Shown here: one piece after another, positions 8,743 through 18,578 of the stretch | How positions within the stretch are numbered: position 1 is the stretch's first letter | Layout of the letters: each line of letters opens with the position of its first letter | Position numbers and translations under genes: made by a program | The notes under the pieces: generated by a model | The model's input: the letters and a program-made list of their open reading frames with translations, nothing else | Database searches by the model: none | Told to the model about the DNA's origin: nothing | From: Candidatus Poribacteria bacterium | GTDB taxonomy: Bacteria; Poribacteria; WGA-4E; WGA-3G | Direction of reading: 5' to 3' | DNA length: 64,000 nt | Assembly: GCA_028818705.1 (NCBI GenBank) | Contig: JAPPNJ010000059.1 | Location: 36,518-100,517, forward strand

Positions 8743-9357
8743 ATGCAGTCCCAAAGCCTTGAAAGCGTTCCACTAGACTGTTACGATGACGCTGAACTGA
8801 TTGAGCAATTTCAAAATGGTGATACCGCTGCCTTTGATACGCTCTTTACACGTTACCAAAAACGCACCTATCGACTCGTGCAACGTTTCGTTTCCAACCC
8901 CGAAGATGCCTCGGATCTGACCCAAGATGCCTTCATTCGTGCCTACCAAGGTTTAGGAGATTTCAAAAGCCAGTGCCAGTTTTATAGTTGGCTTTACCGC
9001 ATTACGGTGAATCTCTGTATCGATTTCCTTAGAAAAAAATCAAGATCAGAAGTGCTTCTGTATGACTCCGATAAATCTGGCGAATTGCCACTGGCAAATG
9101 TTGCCGACCCTCGCTCTGAATCTCCAGCACAAGCGGTGGAAAATAAAGAACTGAGGGCACACATCCGGAGAGCAGTCCGACGGCTCCCCCCAAAACAGCG
9201 ACAAATCTTCATTTTGCGACACTGGAACGGGCTATCGCTTAAAGATATAGCCGCTGTTGTTGGAAGATCCGATGGAACGGTCAAAGCACATCTACTTCAC
9301 GCCCACCGCAATCTCCGCAAACATCTTCGCTCTTATGTACGAGAAGCGGAGTACTAA
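8743..9357 (+). CDS. ECF-type RNA polymerase sigma factor (RpoE-like)
   Basis: The length of 204 residues is typical for sigma70 family group 4. Region 2 contains PEDASDLTQDAFIRAYQGL and FYSWLYRITVNLCIDFLRK (about residues 50-100). Region 4 contains LPPKQRQIFILRHWNGLSLKDIA and a helix-turn-helix near GRSDGTVKAHLLHA (about 140-190). AGAGGA lies just before the ATG. No anti-sigma factor gene follows: the next gene, ftsY, is convergent. Control is therefore not obvious from context. Confidence 0.9.
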   Translation: MQSQSLESVPLDCYDDAELIEQFQNGDTAAFDTLFTRYQKRTYRLVQRFVSNPEDASDLTQDAFIRAYQGLGDFKSQCQFYSWLYRITVNLCIDFLRKKSRSEVLLYDSDKSGELPLANVADPRSESPAQAVENKELRAHIRRAVRRLPPKQRQIFILRHWNGLSLKDIAAVVGRSDGTVKAHLLHAHRNLRKHLRSYVREAEY

Positions 9358-9476
9358 GATCGTGCCTATACACTGAACGTAAAGACCGGATATGTTTCGT
9401 AATCAATCTTTTAAAGACATATTCGCTAATTCAGTGAAGCGTATCGTAAGGACCCATGAGAACCGCGGGAAAAGGA

Positions 9477-10472
9477 CTATACCTCCTCAGTTTCGGTGGC
9501 AAAGAGTACCTCCACGAAATCCGATCCCGCGAAATCTCGTAAATCATCAATCTTCTCACCGATCCCGATGAGTTTAACTGGGGCGCCTATTTCCGCGTTC
9601 ACCCCAATGACTATCCCGCCTTTGGCGGTTCCATCCAGTTTTGTAACAGCAACACCTGTGATCGGGACTGCATCGTTGAAAATCTTCGCCTGCATCAGCG
9701 CATTTTGACCCACTGTGCCATCAATGACAAGTAGCACTTCGTGCGGGGCGCCAGTGTGTGCTTTCATCATAACGCGACCGATTTTCGACAACTCATCCAT
9801 AAGCGGTTTTTTGGTGTGCAGTCTTCCAGCCGTATCTACTATTAACACGTCGGCGTTACGATGTTGCGCAGCGTGAATTGCATCAAACACGACTGCAGCA
9901 GGTTCGGCACGTTCTCCGCCCCGGACGAGCTCTGCCCCCGCACGTTCACACCAAATCGCGAGTTGGTCCTCCGCCGCAGCGCGGAATGTATCTCCCGCAG
10001 CGACAACCACTCGATGCCCATCCGTGATAAAACGACTCGCGAGTTTTCCAATGGTTGTCGTCTTGCCAGCACCATTTACACCCAACACCAAAATCGTATA
10101 TGGTTTCTCATCTTTTATCTCCAACGGCACATCTTCACCGAGGAGATTCATAATTTCTGATTTCAGTACCGATGCTAACTCCGAAGAATCGCTTAACCCT
10201 TCTGCCCTCACCCGCTCTCTGACGTTATCCATTAATGTCAGGGTCGTATCAACACCCACATCCGACTGGATTAAAATCTCCTCGATTTCTTCCATTAAAT
10301 CTTCGTCAATTTTTCTCCCAACCCGCAGGAGTCCTGACATCTGAGACAGGAACTGGTCCCGAGTTTTCGTCAGCCCAGATTTGAGCCGATTAAACCAATT
10401 TCCCTGTTGACCTTCAGTATCGGATTCAACATCGCTTTTATTGTCGTGACCTTTAAATAAATTTCTTAACAT
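9477..10472 (-). CDS. ftsY: Signal recognition particle receptor FtsY
   Basis: This SRP GTPase docks ribosome-nascent chain complexes at the inner membrane together with Ffh. The N domain is followed by the G domain with LGVNGAGKTTTIGKLASRF (P loop), AAGDTFRAAAEDQLAIW, DTAGRL and TKLDGTAKGG (about residues 135-300). The start is chosen at the ATG at 10472 (MLRNLFKG), which has AAGGAAG just upstream. A longer open frame runs to 10571 but adds an unlikely basic extension. That gives 331 residues with a short acidic N-terminal part. It is convergent with the sigma factor gene. Confidence 0.93.
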   Translation of the reverse strand: MLRNLFKGHDNKSDVESDTEGQQGNWFNRLKSGLTKTRDQFLSQMSGLLRVGRKIDEDLMEEIEEILIQSDVGVDTTLTLMDNVRERVRAEGLSDSSELASVLKSEIMNLLGEDVPLEIKDEKPYTILVLGVNGAGKTTTIGKLASRFITDGHRVVVAAGDTFRAAAEDQLAIWCERAGAELVRGGERAEPAAVVFDAIHAAQHRNADVLIVDTAGRLHTKKPLMDELSKIGRVMMKAHTGAPHEVLLVIDGTVGQNALMQAKIFNDAVPITGVAVTKLDGTAKGGIVIGVNAEIGAPVKLIGIGEKIDDLRDFAGSDFVEVLFATETEEV

Positions 10473-10740
10473 TGGCTTCCTTTTTTCGGTATCCTTTCGT
10501 ATCTGTAATTTCCAGCAAGAATCGAGTCTGCTTTTTTCATTATGATACAGTAACAACAGGCGAAAAGGCAAATAAAAATTGCACTTTTCTTCGCGGTAAT
10601 ATCCAGGTTGACAGATAAACTATTTATTTCGTAGTGCGTTGATATACGATAAAAATTTCCTTGCGGTACTCGCTATTTTCCCGTATACTAAAGAATATTA
10701 CAAAGGTCATTGGTTTTACACACGAATTGAGGAGTCAATC

Positions 10741-11313
10741 ATGAAAACCCAAACACAGTATCTCCTACGAAATCTGGTGGTAATAATGGTGTCGTGTCTG
10801 TTCTCTATTGCCTGCACCAGCGAAAAGCAATTGGAAGAACTCGTTCAAACACCAGGAGAAGAGACAACAATAGAGGAACCTGTCCAATCTGAAGAAACGG
10901 CAGCCCTCCTTCCAGGCCTCCCTAAAGATGTAGCGGGATACACACAGTGGTTGAAATTGAATGCTGAACCTATACCTCCTGTCCCTGGTGGTGACCCCCA
11001 CAACGGCACAAAAAACGTCTATGTCAACAAAACGCGAGAGGTCATCGCACCTAATGGTAAGCAGGAGTTTCCATATCCCGACGGCAGTATTGTTGTAAAA
11101 GACGCAACTCGTCCTGGTAAGGACTTTATTGGACTCGTCGCAATTATGCGAAAAAAAGCAGGCGTGGACCCTGATCACAACGATTGGGAGTTCATTGAAT
11201 ACGTCCGAAATGCATCCGATGCCGACTTCAAAGAAATAGCCAGAGATGGGGTCTGTTGGGGATGTCACACCCAAGCCGAAGATATCGATTATGTTTTTAC
11301 GGAACTTGAATAA
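10741..11313 (+). CDS. Cytochrome P460-family c-type haem lipoprotein
   Basis: The 190-residue precursor has a hydrophobic signal ending in the lipobox SIAC. The start is the ATG at 10741, preceded by GAGGAG; a longer frame from 10639 lacks such support. The mature part matches the cytochrome P460-like fold: YTQWLKLNAEP near the start, a central FIGLVAIMRKKAGVDPDHNDWEFIEY, and the haem c attachment motif CWGCH near the C-terminus. P460 proteins bind a lysine-linked haem and act on hydroxylamine or other small nitrogen compounds; the substrate here is unknown. The stop codon lies 16 bases before the start of the haem-porin gene, so the two probably form an operon. Confidence 0.75.
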   Translation: MKTQTQYLLRNLVVIMVSCLFSIACTSEKQLEELVQTPGEETTIEEPVQSEETAALLPGLPKDVAGYTQWLKLNAEPIPPVPGGDPHNGTKNVYVNKTREVIAPNGKQEFPYPDGSIVVKDATRPGKDFIGLVAIMRKKAGVDPDHNDWEFIEYVRNASDADFKEIARDGVCWGCHTQAEDIDYVFTELE

Positions 11314-11329
11314 CGATAAGGAGGTAACT

Positions 11330-12550
11330 TTGAAGCCACATTACGATGACGTTGTGAGGTATTTTGACGACACTCTTATGAAAACAGGCACGATCAGAAG
11401 CACATTTCTACTACTTGCACTCGTAACCGGTGTTACAATGTGTCTCTTTTTGCCAGAAACGGTGGAGGCGCGTCCTGAATTTGCCACTGAGCTTGACAAG
11501 GAGTGCAGTTTCTGCCACATTGACCCAGCTGGAGGCGGTCCCCGAAATCGCATCGGTGAAATCTTTGAAGAGAACTATTTTGAGTTTCCTGAAGATTTCG
11601 ACATGGAGGCTGTAACCGAAGAAGCAAAAGAGGTCGTCAAACAGCTCACAACTTCGCTTGATTTTCAGACTGCATTTATCAAAACAACACATGTGGACGC
11701 GGAAGAGAACGTCATAGCTGGATGTAATTCATGCCACTCTTCGATTGACAGATTTCTTCTCATGCAAGCGGAGGTAACCTTCAACGCGCAAGCCTCTGAA
11801 CATGTTCGGCTGACGCTTTCCAACAACGTTGGGACAACGATGAATGCATTTGCAACAGTAGATGCTATTCCAAAACATCTTTATGTCAAAATCGGGCAAT
11901 TCCAACTACCATTCGGTATCAAACAGAAAGACCACAATATTTTAGTCCGACAAGGCTATGGGCTCGGTTCTAACAAGCGAGATGTTGGCGTTGAACTCGG
12001 TGGTAGTGCAGGAAAACTTTTTTACAATGCAGCTTTCTTTAACGCCGACAACGCAGCAGCGAAAGGTGGACTCGGCACAATCGGTGCCCAACTCGGACCG
12101 ATTAGAGCAGGTGTCTCCAGTATATTTGAAAAGCCAGGCGAAGACTGGGAACGACTCGTCGGAGCATTTCTCACTGCCTCCTACGCCGGACTGAGTCTCG
12201 AAGGGGAATTCAATTTTGGAAATTCTGGAGAGGTTGCCTCTTTCGCACCCGATGCTGTTGATTCGAAAGGTTACTATATCGGTGCAAAATACCGATTCCT
12301 CCCCCAACTCACGATCGCCGGTCGATATGGTTTGTTTGATCCAGATAGAACCGTTAAGGGTGATACAAGCCAGCGGGTGGTACTCAGTGCCAAATACAAT
12401 TTTATGGAAAATGGGGCGATTTCCCTATTTTACTGGGGAAACCTTGCAAACGCAGACCGCGCCGCCGATGATGCCATTGGTGACAAAGGCACACTAAGGC
12501 AACTACAAGGCACCGATCAGATTATTTTCATGTCACACTTCTGGTTTTGA
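11330..12550 (+). CDS. Dihaem cytochrome c fused to an outer-membrane beta-barrel
   Basis: A signal peptide (LLLALVTGVTMCLFLPETVEA) is followed by two c-type haem sites, CSFCH and CNSCH, in the first 150 residues. The remainder (about residues 160-406) alternates polar and aromatic residues as in porin strands and ends in the C-terminal phenylalanine FWF typical of outer-membrane barrels. The TTG at 11330 is taken as start because AAGGAGGT sits 4 bases upstream. An ATG at 11378 would give a shorter and more usual signal peptide. With the P460-type lipoprotein in front, this suggests electron transfer across or at the outer membrane. Function is inferred. Confidence 0.7.
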   Translation: MKPHYDDVVRYFDDTLMKTGTIRSTFLLLALVTGVTMCLFLPETVEARPEFATELDKECSFCHIDPAGGGPRNRIGEIFEENYFEFPEDFDMEAVTEEAKEVVKQLTTSLDFQTAFIKTTHVDAEENVIAGCNSCHSSIDRFLLMQAEVTFNAQASEHVRLTLSNNVGTTMNAFATVDAIPKHLYVKIGQFQLPFGIKQKDHNILVRQGYGLGSNKRDVGVELGGSAGKLFYNAAFFNADNAAAKGGLGTIGAQLGPIRAGVSSIFEKPGEDWERLVGAFLTASYAGLSLEGEFNFGNSGEVASFAPDAVDSKGYYIGAKYRFLPQLTIAGRYGLFDPDRTVKGDTSQRVVLSAKYNFMENGAISLFYWGNLANADRAADDAIGDKGTLRQLQGTDQIIFMSHFWF

Positions 12551-12657
12551 AGATCGTGTGAATCCACAATTGGTAAAGGGTAGGGTCATTCTGTTTTCCG
12601 GTCTACTGTTCTTACTTCTTGAATAGCGGCTCTACCCTATATTAGTCCAGTTTTGTT

Positions 12658-12683
12658 AAGGACGGATCGCTGCATCCGTCCTT
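12658..12683 (+). terminator. Hairpin AAGGACGGAT/ATCCGTCCTT after the haem-porin gene
   Basis: Perfect 10-bp arms with a 6-nt loop. There is no clear U-tract, so it may be a 3' stabilising hairpin rather than an intrinsic terminator. Confidence 0.5.
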
Positions 12684-12815
12684 ATGTGTTTATATTTACA
12701 CATAATGTCACGCAAAGACACCTTGTTCATTCTCAACTGGCTCTGGCAAGATTTGGAACCCCATTTGGGCTTGATTATTCTGCCTTAAATATCTAATGGG
12801 AAAACACAACACAAT

Positions 12816-12832
12816 TGGCATAAAAATTGCTT
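12816..12832 (+). promoter_or_regulatory. Sigma54-like -24/-12 element upstream of the macroglobulin gene
   Basis: TGGC at 12816-12819 and TTGC at 12827-12830 place GG and GC exactly 10 bases apart, as in RpoN promoters. The ATG lies about 115 bases downstream. A match of this kind can arise by chance, and rpoN is not visible here. Confidence 0.35.
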
Positions 12833-12944
12833 ACCTTAAAAAATTGTGCATTATCTGGTATCTTCTGCCTCTCTATAGTCGTTAAGTTTTGTAGTGATTA
12901 GGGACCTATAGAAACAGATCCTTTGGAGCGAAGGGTACTTTGTT

Positions 12945-15900
12945 ATGGTAACTAAACTTTCCAAAAACTTTTTGATCGGTGTGATCGGGCTAATGGCACT
13001 AATCCTTGTTGCCTGTATTTTCTATATTATACAGGATAACATAGGGGCGCGAACACGGTACAGCGTCAAGACCTTCACGCCGCAGGGAGAAGTACCACAA
13101 TGGGTCGATTTTTCAATTACGTTTTCGGAGGCAGTCATCGATAAGTCGCGCGTCGGGACCGAAGTTCCAGCTGAAGCATTTCGGTTTACGCCAGCTGTTC
13201 AAGGAACTGCACGCTGGATCGCACGCGACAGAATCGGATTTTTCTTAGATGCTCCTTTAGCACCCGCTGCACAGTATACTGTTCAACTCACACCCGACCT
13301 CAACCCATCTGAAACATTTTTACTCACCGGACAAAAAGAATTCAAATTCGCTACCGAACCTTTCACAATCGAGCAAACGCGCATGGAGTTTACGACCAAT
13401 GATGCACGTGAAGATGCGACGGGTTTCGGAACGATTGCTTTCAACTATCCTGTAACTACCGCTGATTTAAAGGCGCATCTCTCTATTGAATTGGATGATG
13501 GGACAGAAATCCCCTATCAGATTGAAACAGGTGCCGCCACAGCACGAACGGTGAGGTTTGAAACTAACCGAATAAAGCGTGGGAACGCAAATCGACAAAT
13601 GAAGGTTAAAGTTGAAAAGGGATTCAAGTGCATAGGTGGACAAATCGGTCTCGAGAGAGCAAATATTACACCTGTCATACTCCGTGGCAGAGGGACACTC
13701 GGGGTAACGTACGCAGATGTTTGGGAAAGCGATGGCACACCCTATATTTCAGTCAGTTTTAGCGCGCCTGTACTCGGCGATGCCATTGAACCCTACTTGG
13801 AACTCACACCAGCAGTAGAATATCAAGTTATAGCTGACTATCGGAGCATAGAGATCCACGGTAATTTCAAACGGCGCACTACCTATACACTAAAAATTCG
13901 ACGCGGGTTGACAGCACGAAATGATGCCGTCTTGAAACAAGACTATATGACAAGGCTCACGATTCCAGATATCCGACCCCAACTCCGATTCCTCGGAGAC
14001 GGTTTCTTTCTCGCCAGAAAAGGACAGTTGAACCTCGGGCTCGCAACGATTAACATTGAACGCGTGAAACTTGATATCGAGAAGATTTTTGCTAACAACC
14101 TTATCTATGTCTCAAAATTGGAAAGGTGGAGCCGCTGGAGCCAGAACTTAGGTAAGCCTATCCATACAGATACGCTTGATGTGCCGGCACAATTGAACCA
14201 AGAGGTGACAGTGCCGATCTTCTTGGCGGATTACCTCTCAGACGAACATGTCGGTATCTTCAAGGTTGTGGCGCGAAACGCACAGCGGGAATGGGATAGT
14301 GCACACCAATGGGTCCTCATCACGGATTTGGGGATCAGTGCCAAACGCGCTGGGGATAGACTCTATGTTTGGGTGAAATCTCTCGCTACCGGTGCAGCAG
14401 TGCCAACGGCGCGCGTTAAACTCATCAGCGACAATAACCAAACTCTCCTCAATGGCACAACTAACTGGGCGGGATTTATCGAGTTTAAGGATGTCACCGA
14501 GAAAACCGAAGGCTTCACGCCATTTATGATTACCGTCGCGAAACATGACGACCTTGCTTTCATTCAATTGGATCGGCACGAAATCGCAACCGCCGACTTC
14601 AACATCGCAGGATCTGCCTATTTGCAAAAAGGCTATGAAGCTTTTCTCTACACAGGTAGGGGGGTCTACCGACCGGGTGAGACTGTTCAACTTGCTGGTA
14701 TCGTCCGCGCACCGAAACAAGTAACGCCCCAGCCACTGCCTACCCGTGTTGAGGTACTCGCGCCGGATGGCAGAATTCTACGGGAACTAAGGCAGCAAAC
14801 GACAAAAACTGGGGTCTGCGAGGTGAGCATTTCGATCCCTGATTACGCCCAAACAGGCAACTATATCGCCAAAATGCTGATTGCCGATAAAGTCGTTGGA
14901 AGAACCCAATTTCAAATTGAGGAGTTCATGCCGGACCGGATGAAGGTCGCCATCACTACGGATAAATCCATCTATGGGCTCGGAGACGAGCTCGATATTC
15001 AAGTGAATGCTGTTAATCTGTTCGGACCGCCGGCTGTGGGGCGGAAGGTTCTGGTTTCATGCGAATTGAAAGCAGTCTCCCTCGTAGACTCCGACAGTGC
15101 TAATGCTTCACCAGCGGATACCGAGGCGACAGCGTGGCATTCCTTCGTCTTCGGAAACACTGGATCAAACTTTGCTAAGCAGTTTGAAAGCCAACGGATT
15201 GAATTGGGAGAAGCCAAAACCGATTCAGCGGGTAAGGCACACTATCAATTCACGCTGCCAGCAACCCTGAAAGCCCCATCACTGTTAAACGGTATTCTCA
15301 CAGCTACCGTCAGTGAAATTGGAGGCAGAGCCGTTACGGCTTCACATCGAGTCGTTATCCATCCCTATTCACATTACGTCGGACTTCGGCGCACGAATAC
15401 AGCGGAGGCGAAAATTAACCAACCCATTCGCATCGACTATGTAGCTGTTGATGATGCTATGGTTGTTGCTCCCGGACGAGCTTTACGACTAAGCCTTCAC
15501 AAAGTCCATTGGAATACAATCCTGCGGCAGAATACAACCGGGCGTTACGAATACCTTTCCGAACCCCAGATGACTGAGGTTGAAACGCAAACGTTAACTT
15601 CAGCAGAGATGGTGCAAACCTTGACGCTAACCCCTTCAGACTACGGTGAGTATCGCGTCCGACTTGAGGATCTCGAATCAACGGCAACAGCAGAAATTGG
15701 ATTCTATGTTAACGGTTGGGGAAGCACCCCGGTGTCTATGGAGCATCCTACCCGCTTAGATTTGACGCTCAATAAGTCTGTCTATCGTCCGGGCGAAACG
15801 GCAAAACTGTCTATTAAGGCACCGTTCCCTGGTACGCTTCTGCTCGCTGTTGAGCGAGAAAAATTGCTGAGATACCGCACGATCGTGATGAAAGAGAATA

Positions 15901-18578
15901 CCGCAACTTTGTCGATTCCAATACGGTCCAGCTATAGACCGAACGTCTATCTCTCTGCGACCCTGATTCGCTCTATTCCTACGGATACTATATCAGTGGA
16001 TGATCGTCAACCACTGCCAGCGCGGGCGTTTGGTGTAATTCCGTTGAAACTTGATGCAACTCGGAGAAAACTTTCCGTAAATATGTTTCTTTCACAAACG
16101 GATGAAGCCGGTGTATCTTCAAAGATTCCGCTTTCCGGTGAAGAAAGGGATGCTGAAGGCGAAGAAAACGCTGAAATTACAGTCCGTCCAAACAGCGATG
16201 TGAACATTGCCTTTCAAGTAAAAGGCGCACGCTCGTGGCAAAAATATGAGGTCTGTATTACAGCTGTGGACGAAGGAATTCTCGCCCTAACCGACTTTCA
16301 AACCCCTAATCCACACGATTATTTCTATCGGCAACGCGGATTAAAAACACGGACTTTTGATCTGTATAGTGGGATTCTGCCTGAAATCGCTAATGTTACT
16401 GATAACTCCAGGACGGGTGGCGATGGCGTACTGCAAGCAGCACGAGGGAAACGGATTAATACCGCCAGCATCACACGGGTGAAACCTGTCTCGCTTTGGT
16501 CTGGGTTCGTGAAAACCGATGGAAGAGGGCGTGGCGCTATTCAATTCAGGATGCCGCAATTCAATGGGAAACTGCGGTTGATGGCTGTTGCCTTCGCCGG
16601 AGCAGATTACGGTGCTGCCGAAGCATACTTAACTGTCCGTGAACCTATTGTTTTAACACCGACATTCCCCCGATTTCTGGCAGGCGGAGATAAACTCCGT
16701 GTACCTGTCACGCTTTTTAACGGTACAGGCGAGGATGGAGAATTTACCGTCAAATTGCAAGCGGCAGGCGATCTGCAGCTGCTTTCCGCAAGTCCCACTA
16801 ATGTGTCTGAAATGCCATCTCCCCCTGTAGACGGGATTTCCCAATCCCGACTGCTTTCTGTTGGAGCAGGGACAGAAGCACAAGTCTTTTTTGACATCCG
16901 CGTTCAAGATGCGATAGGAAAGGTCAGTTTCAATCTGTCTGCACACGGTAATGCCGAGACAACACAGATGGACGTCCAACTTCCGCTGCGCTCTACTGCT
17001 CCACCTATCACAAAAACAGGACATGGCGTGGTGCGCGCTGGCAAACCAGTTGATTTTATTTTTCCCGCGGATTTGATACCTGATTCGTCCGAATTCAGTC
17101 TCACGCTATCGCCGTTTCCAAATATTGCCTTCGCTGATAGCCTCCGTTATCTTATCCGTTATCCTCACGGATGTTTGGAGCAAACGATAAGCAAAGTCTT
17201 TCCGCTGCTTTATTTCAGTGATCTGGCGCAAAGTGTTGAACCTATGCTTGCGGATGATGGTTTGGTGGATCACTATATTATGTCAGGTATCACTAAATTG
17301 GAAAGCATGCTGACATCAAGAAATCAGTTTGCCTACTGGCCCGGCGGAACTTATACCAATCCGTGGAGCAGTATCTATGCAGCCCATTTCCTCGTTGAAG
17401 CGCGAAAAGCAGACTATGAGGTTGCAGACCGGGTTTACGATGCGATGTTGGACGGTTTGAGAGAACAGGCGAAATTCTCGCCAGGTAGGGAAAGCCAAGA
17501 TAGCGCTAAAGAGATAAAGACAAATATCGCACTTGCGACCTATGCATCTTATGTCTTAGCTGCTGCTGGACAACCTGATCGCGGAACGATGAACTATCTC
17601 AAGAATAGAGGTTTAAGTGGACTCAGCGATTATAGCCACTTCCAACTCGCTGGTGCGTTTGCCCTTAGTGGTGAATTAGAGACCGCACTCTCGATGCTAC
17701 CTGTGTCAATTTCACTGAGTGTTAATGGTAATGGTAAAGATAATGTGCACTGGGAGACAGGTGGCACCCTTAATTCTCCAATTCGAGCACAAGCCATCAT
17801 GCTGGATATGCTTGCCGAAGTCAACGAAAATCATCCATCAATTCCTATGCTCGTTAAGAATCTGAGAGAGGCAGCGTCCGATGGAAACCGGTGGAGGACA
17901 ACCCAGGATAACGCTTTTGCTTTCCTCGCTCTCGGCAAGATTATGAAAAAGCAGATGGATAAAAACTATACTGGCATCCTCAAACGCAATGGTGAGCACT
18001 TCGCTGACTTCGATGCGACGCAAGTACGATACACCGATGACGCGTGGGACGGTGAGCGTATGCAGCTCTCTGTCAAAGGGGAAGGAAGCTGCTACTATTA
18101 CTGGAGTGCATTCGGCATTCAACGCGGCTCCTTTGTTGAGGAATACGAGCGCGAGCTACAAGTACGCCGTCGATATTTCAACAAAGATGGTGAAGAACTC
18201 ACTCGGCAGTTTGTACATGGAGACTTAATCGTCGCAGAGATAACCGTCAAAGCACTTACTGCTAATCTGGAAAACGTTGTTGTTATCGATATGTTGCCAA
18301 CCGGTTTTGAGATTGAGAACCCGCGACTGGAGTCTCGCGCAGGCATTCCGTGGTTGAAAGCACAAGACTTCAAGCCTGACTATCTTGACATTCGAGATGA
18401 TCGGCTCATTTTCTTCGGCACGTTCCCGCGGCAGCGCGAACGTAAATTCTATTACGCACTACGGGCAGTCACGCAAGGCGAATTTATCTTACCACCCATC
18501 GCCGCCGAAGCAATGTACGATGCAACAAAATCTACTGTAACAGGTAGCACGCGCATTGAAGTGGTCGCAGAGCAATGA
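12945..18578 (+). CDS. Bacterial alpha-2-macroglobulin (thioester protease trap)
   Basis: This 1877-residue envelope protein is of the YfhM type. The N-terminus carries one hydrophobic segment that includes LVAC, so it is either lipid-anchored or held by a single transmembrane helix. Macroglobulin domains follow, with VYRPGETVQLAGIVRAP (about residue 575) and a second VYRPGETAKLSIKAP (about 945). The bait and complement-like part leads to the reactive thioester motif CLEQ in PHGCLEQTISK (Cys about 1410). Such proteins trap attacking proteases in the periplasm. Its stop overlaps the PBP1C start by 4 bases (ATGA). This is the classic pairing, in which the macroglobulin guards the wall that PBP1C repairs. 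Confidence 0.92.
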   Translation: MVTKLSKNFLIGVIGLMALILVACIFYIIQDNIGARTRYSVKTFTPQGEVPQWVDFSITFSEAVIDKSRVGTEVPAEAFRFTPAVQGTARWIARDRIGFFLDAPLAPAAQYTVQLTPDLNPSETFLLTGQKEFKFATEPFTIEQTRMEFTTNDAREDATGFGTIAFNYPVTTADLKAHLSIELDDGTEIPYQIETGAATARTVRFETNRIKRGNANRQMKVKVEKGFKCIGGQIGLERANITPVILRGRGTLGVTYADVWESDGTPYISVSFSAPVLGDAIEPYLELTPAVEYQVIADYRSIEIHGNFKRRTTYTLKIRRGLTARNDAVLKQDYMTRLTIPDIRPQLRFLGDGFFLARKGQLNLGLATINIERVKLDIEKIFANNLIYVSKLERWSRWSQNLGKPIHTDTLDVPAQLNQEVTVPIFLADYLSDEHVGIFKVVARNAQREWDSAHQWVLITDLGISAKRAGDRLYVWVKSLATGAAVPTARVKLISDNNQTLLNGTTNWAGFIEFKDVTEKTEGFTPFMITVAKHDDLAFIQLDRHEIATADFNIAGSAYLQKGYEAFLYTGRGVYRPGETVQLAGIVRAPKQVTPQPLPTRVEVLAPDGRILRELRQQTTKTGVCEVSISIPDYAQTGNYIAKMLIADKVVGRTQFQIEEFMPDRMKVAITTDKSIYGLGDELDIQVNAVNLFGPPAVGRKVLVSCELKAVSLVDSDSANASPADTEATAWHSFVFGNTGSNFAKQFESQRIELGEAKTDSAGKAHYQFTLPATLKAPSLLNGILTATVSEIGGRAVTASHRVVIHPYSHYVGLRRTNTAEAKINQPIRIDYVAVDDAMVVAPGRALRLSLHKVHWNTILRQNTTGRYEYLSEPQMTEVETQTLTSAEMVQTLTLTPSDYGEYRVRLEDLESTATAEIGFYVNGWGSTPVSMEHPTRLDLTLNKSVYRPGETAKLSIKAPFPGTLLLAVEREKLLRYRTIVMKENTATLSIPIRSSYRPNVYLSATLIRSIPTDTISVDDRQPLPARAFGVIPLKLDATRRKLSVNMFLSQTDEAGVSSKIPLSGEERDAEGEENAEITVRPNSDVNIAFQVKGARSWQKYEVCITAVDEGILALTDFQTPNPHDYFYRQRGLKTRTFDLYSGILPEIANVTDNSRTGGDGVLQAARGKRINTASITRVKPVSLWSGFVKTDGRGRGAIQFRMPQFNGKLRLMAVAFAGADYGAAEAYLTVREPIVLTPTFPRFLAGGDKLRVPVTLFNGTGEDGEFTVKLQAAGDLQLLSASPTNVSEMPSPPVDGISQSRLLSVGAGTEAQVFFDIRVQDAIGKVSFNLSAHGNAETTQMDVQLPLRSTAPPITKTGHGVVRAGKPVDFIFPADLIPDSSEFSLTLSPFPNIAFADSLRYLIRYPHGCLEQTISKVFPLLYFSDLAQSVEPMLADDGLVDHYIMSGITKLESMLTSRNQFAYWPGGTYTNPWSSIYAAHFLVEARKADYEVADRVYDAMLDGLREQAKFSPGRESQDSAKEIKTNIALATYASYVLAAAGQPDRGTMNYLKNRGLSGLSDYSHFQLAGAFALSGELETALSMLPVSISLSVNGNGKDNVHWETGGTLNSPIRAQAIMLDMLAEVNENHPSIPMLVKNLREAASDGNRWRTTQDNAFAFLALGKIMKKQMDKNYTGILKRNGEHFADFDATQVRYTDDAWDGERMQLSVKGEGSCYYYWSAFGIQRGSFVEEYERELQVRRRYFNKDGEELTRQFVHGDLIVAEITVKALTANLENVVVIDMLPTGFEIENPRLESRAGIPWLKAQDFKPDYLDIRDDRLIFFGTFPRQRERKFYYALRAVTQGEFILPPIAAEAMYDATKSTVTGSTRIEVVAEQ

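Larger units (their letters stand above)
12551..12944. other. 394-base gap with a hairpin and a sigma54-like promoter
   Basis: This gap separates the haem-porin gene from the macroglobulin gene. It holds a 10-bp hairpin at 12658-12683 and a sigma54-like -24/-12 element at 12816-12832, both listed separately. No coding potential was recognised in the rest. Confidence 0.6.

Noticed and set aside
10608..10613. TTGACA upstream of the P460-type gene
   Set aside because: No acceptable -10 box lies 16-18 bases downstream.
10639..10740. Longer N-terminus of the P460-type lipoprotein
   Set aside because: It would place 34 residues before a clear lipoprotein signal, and a GAGGAG site supports the ATG at 10741.
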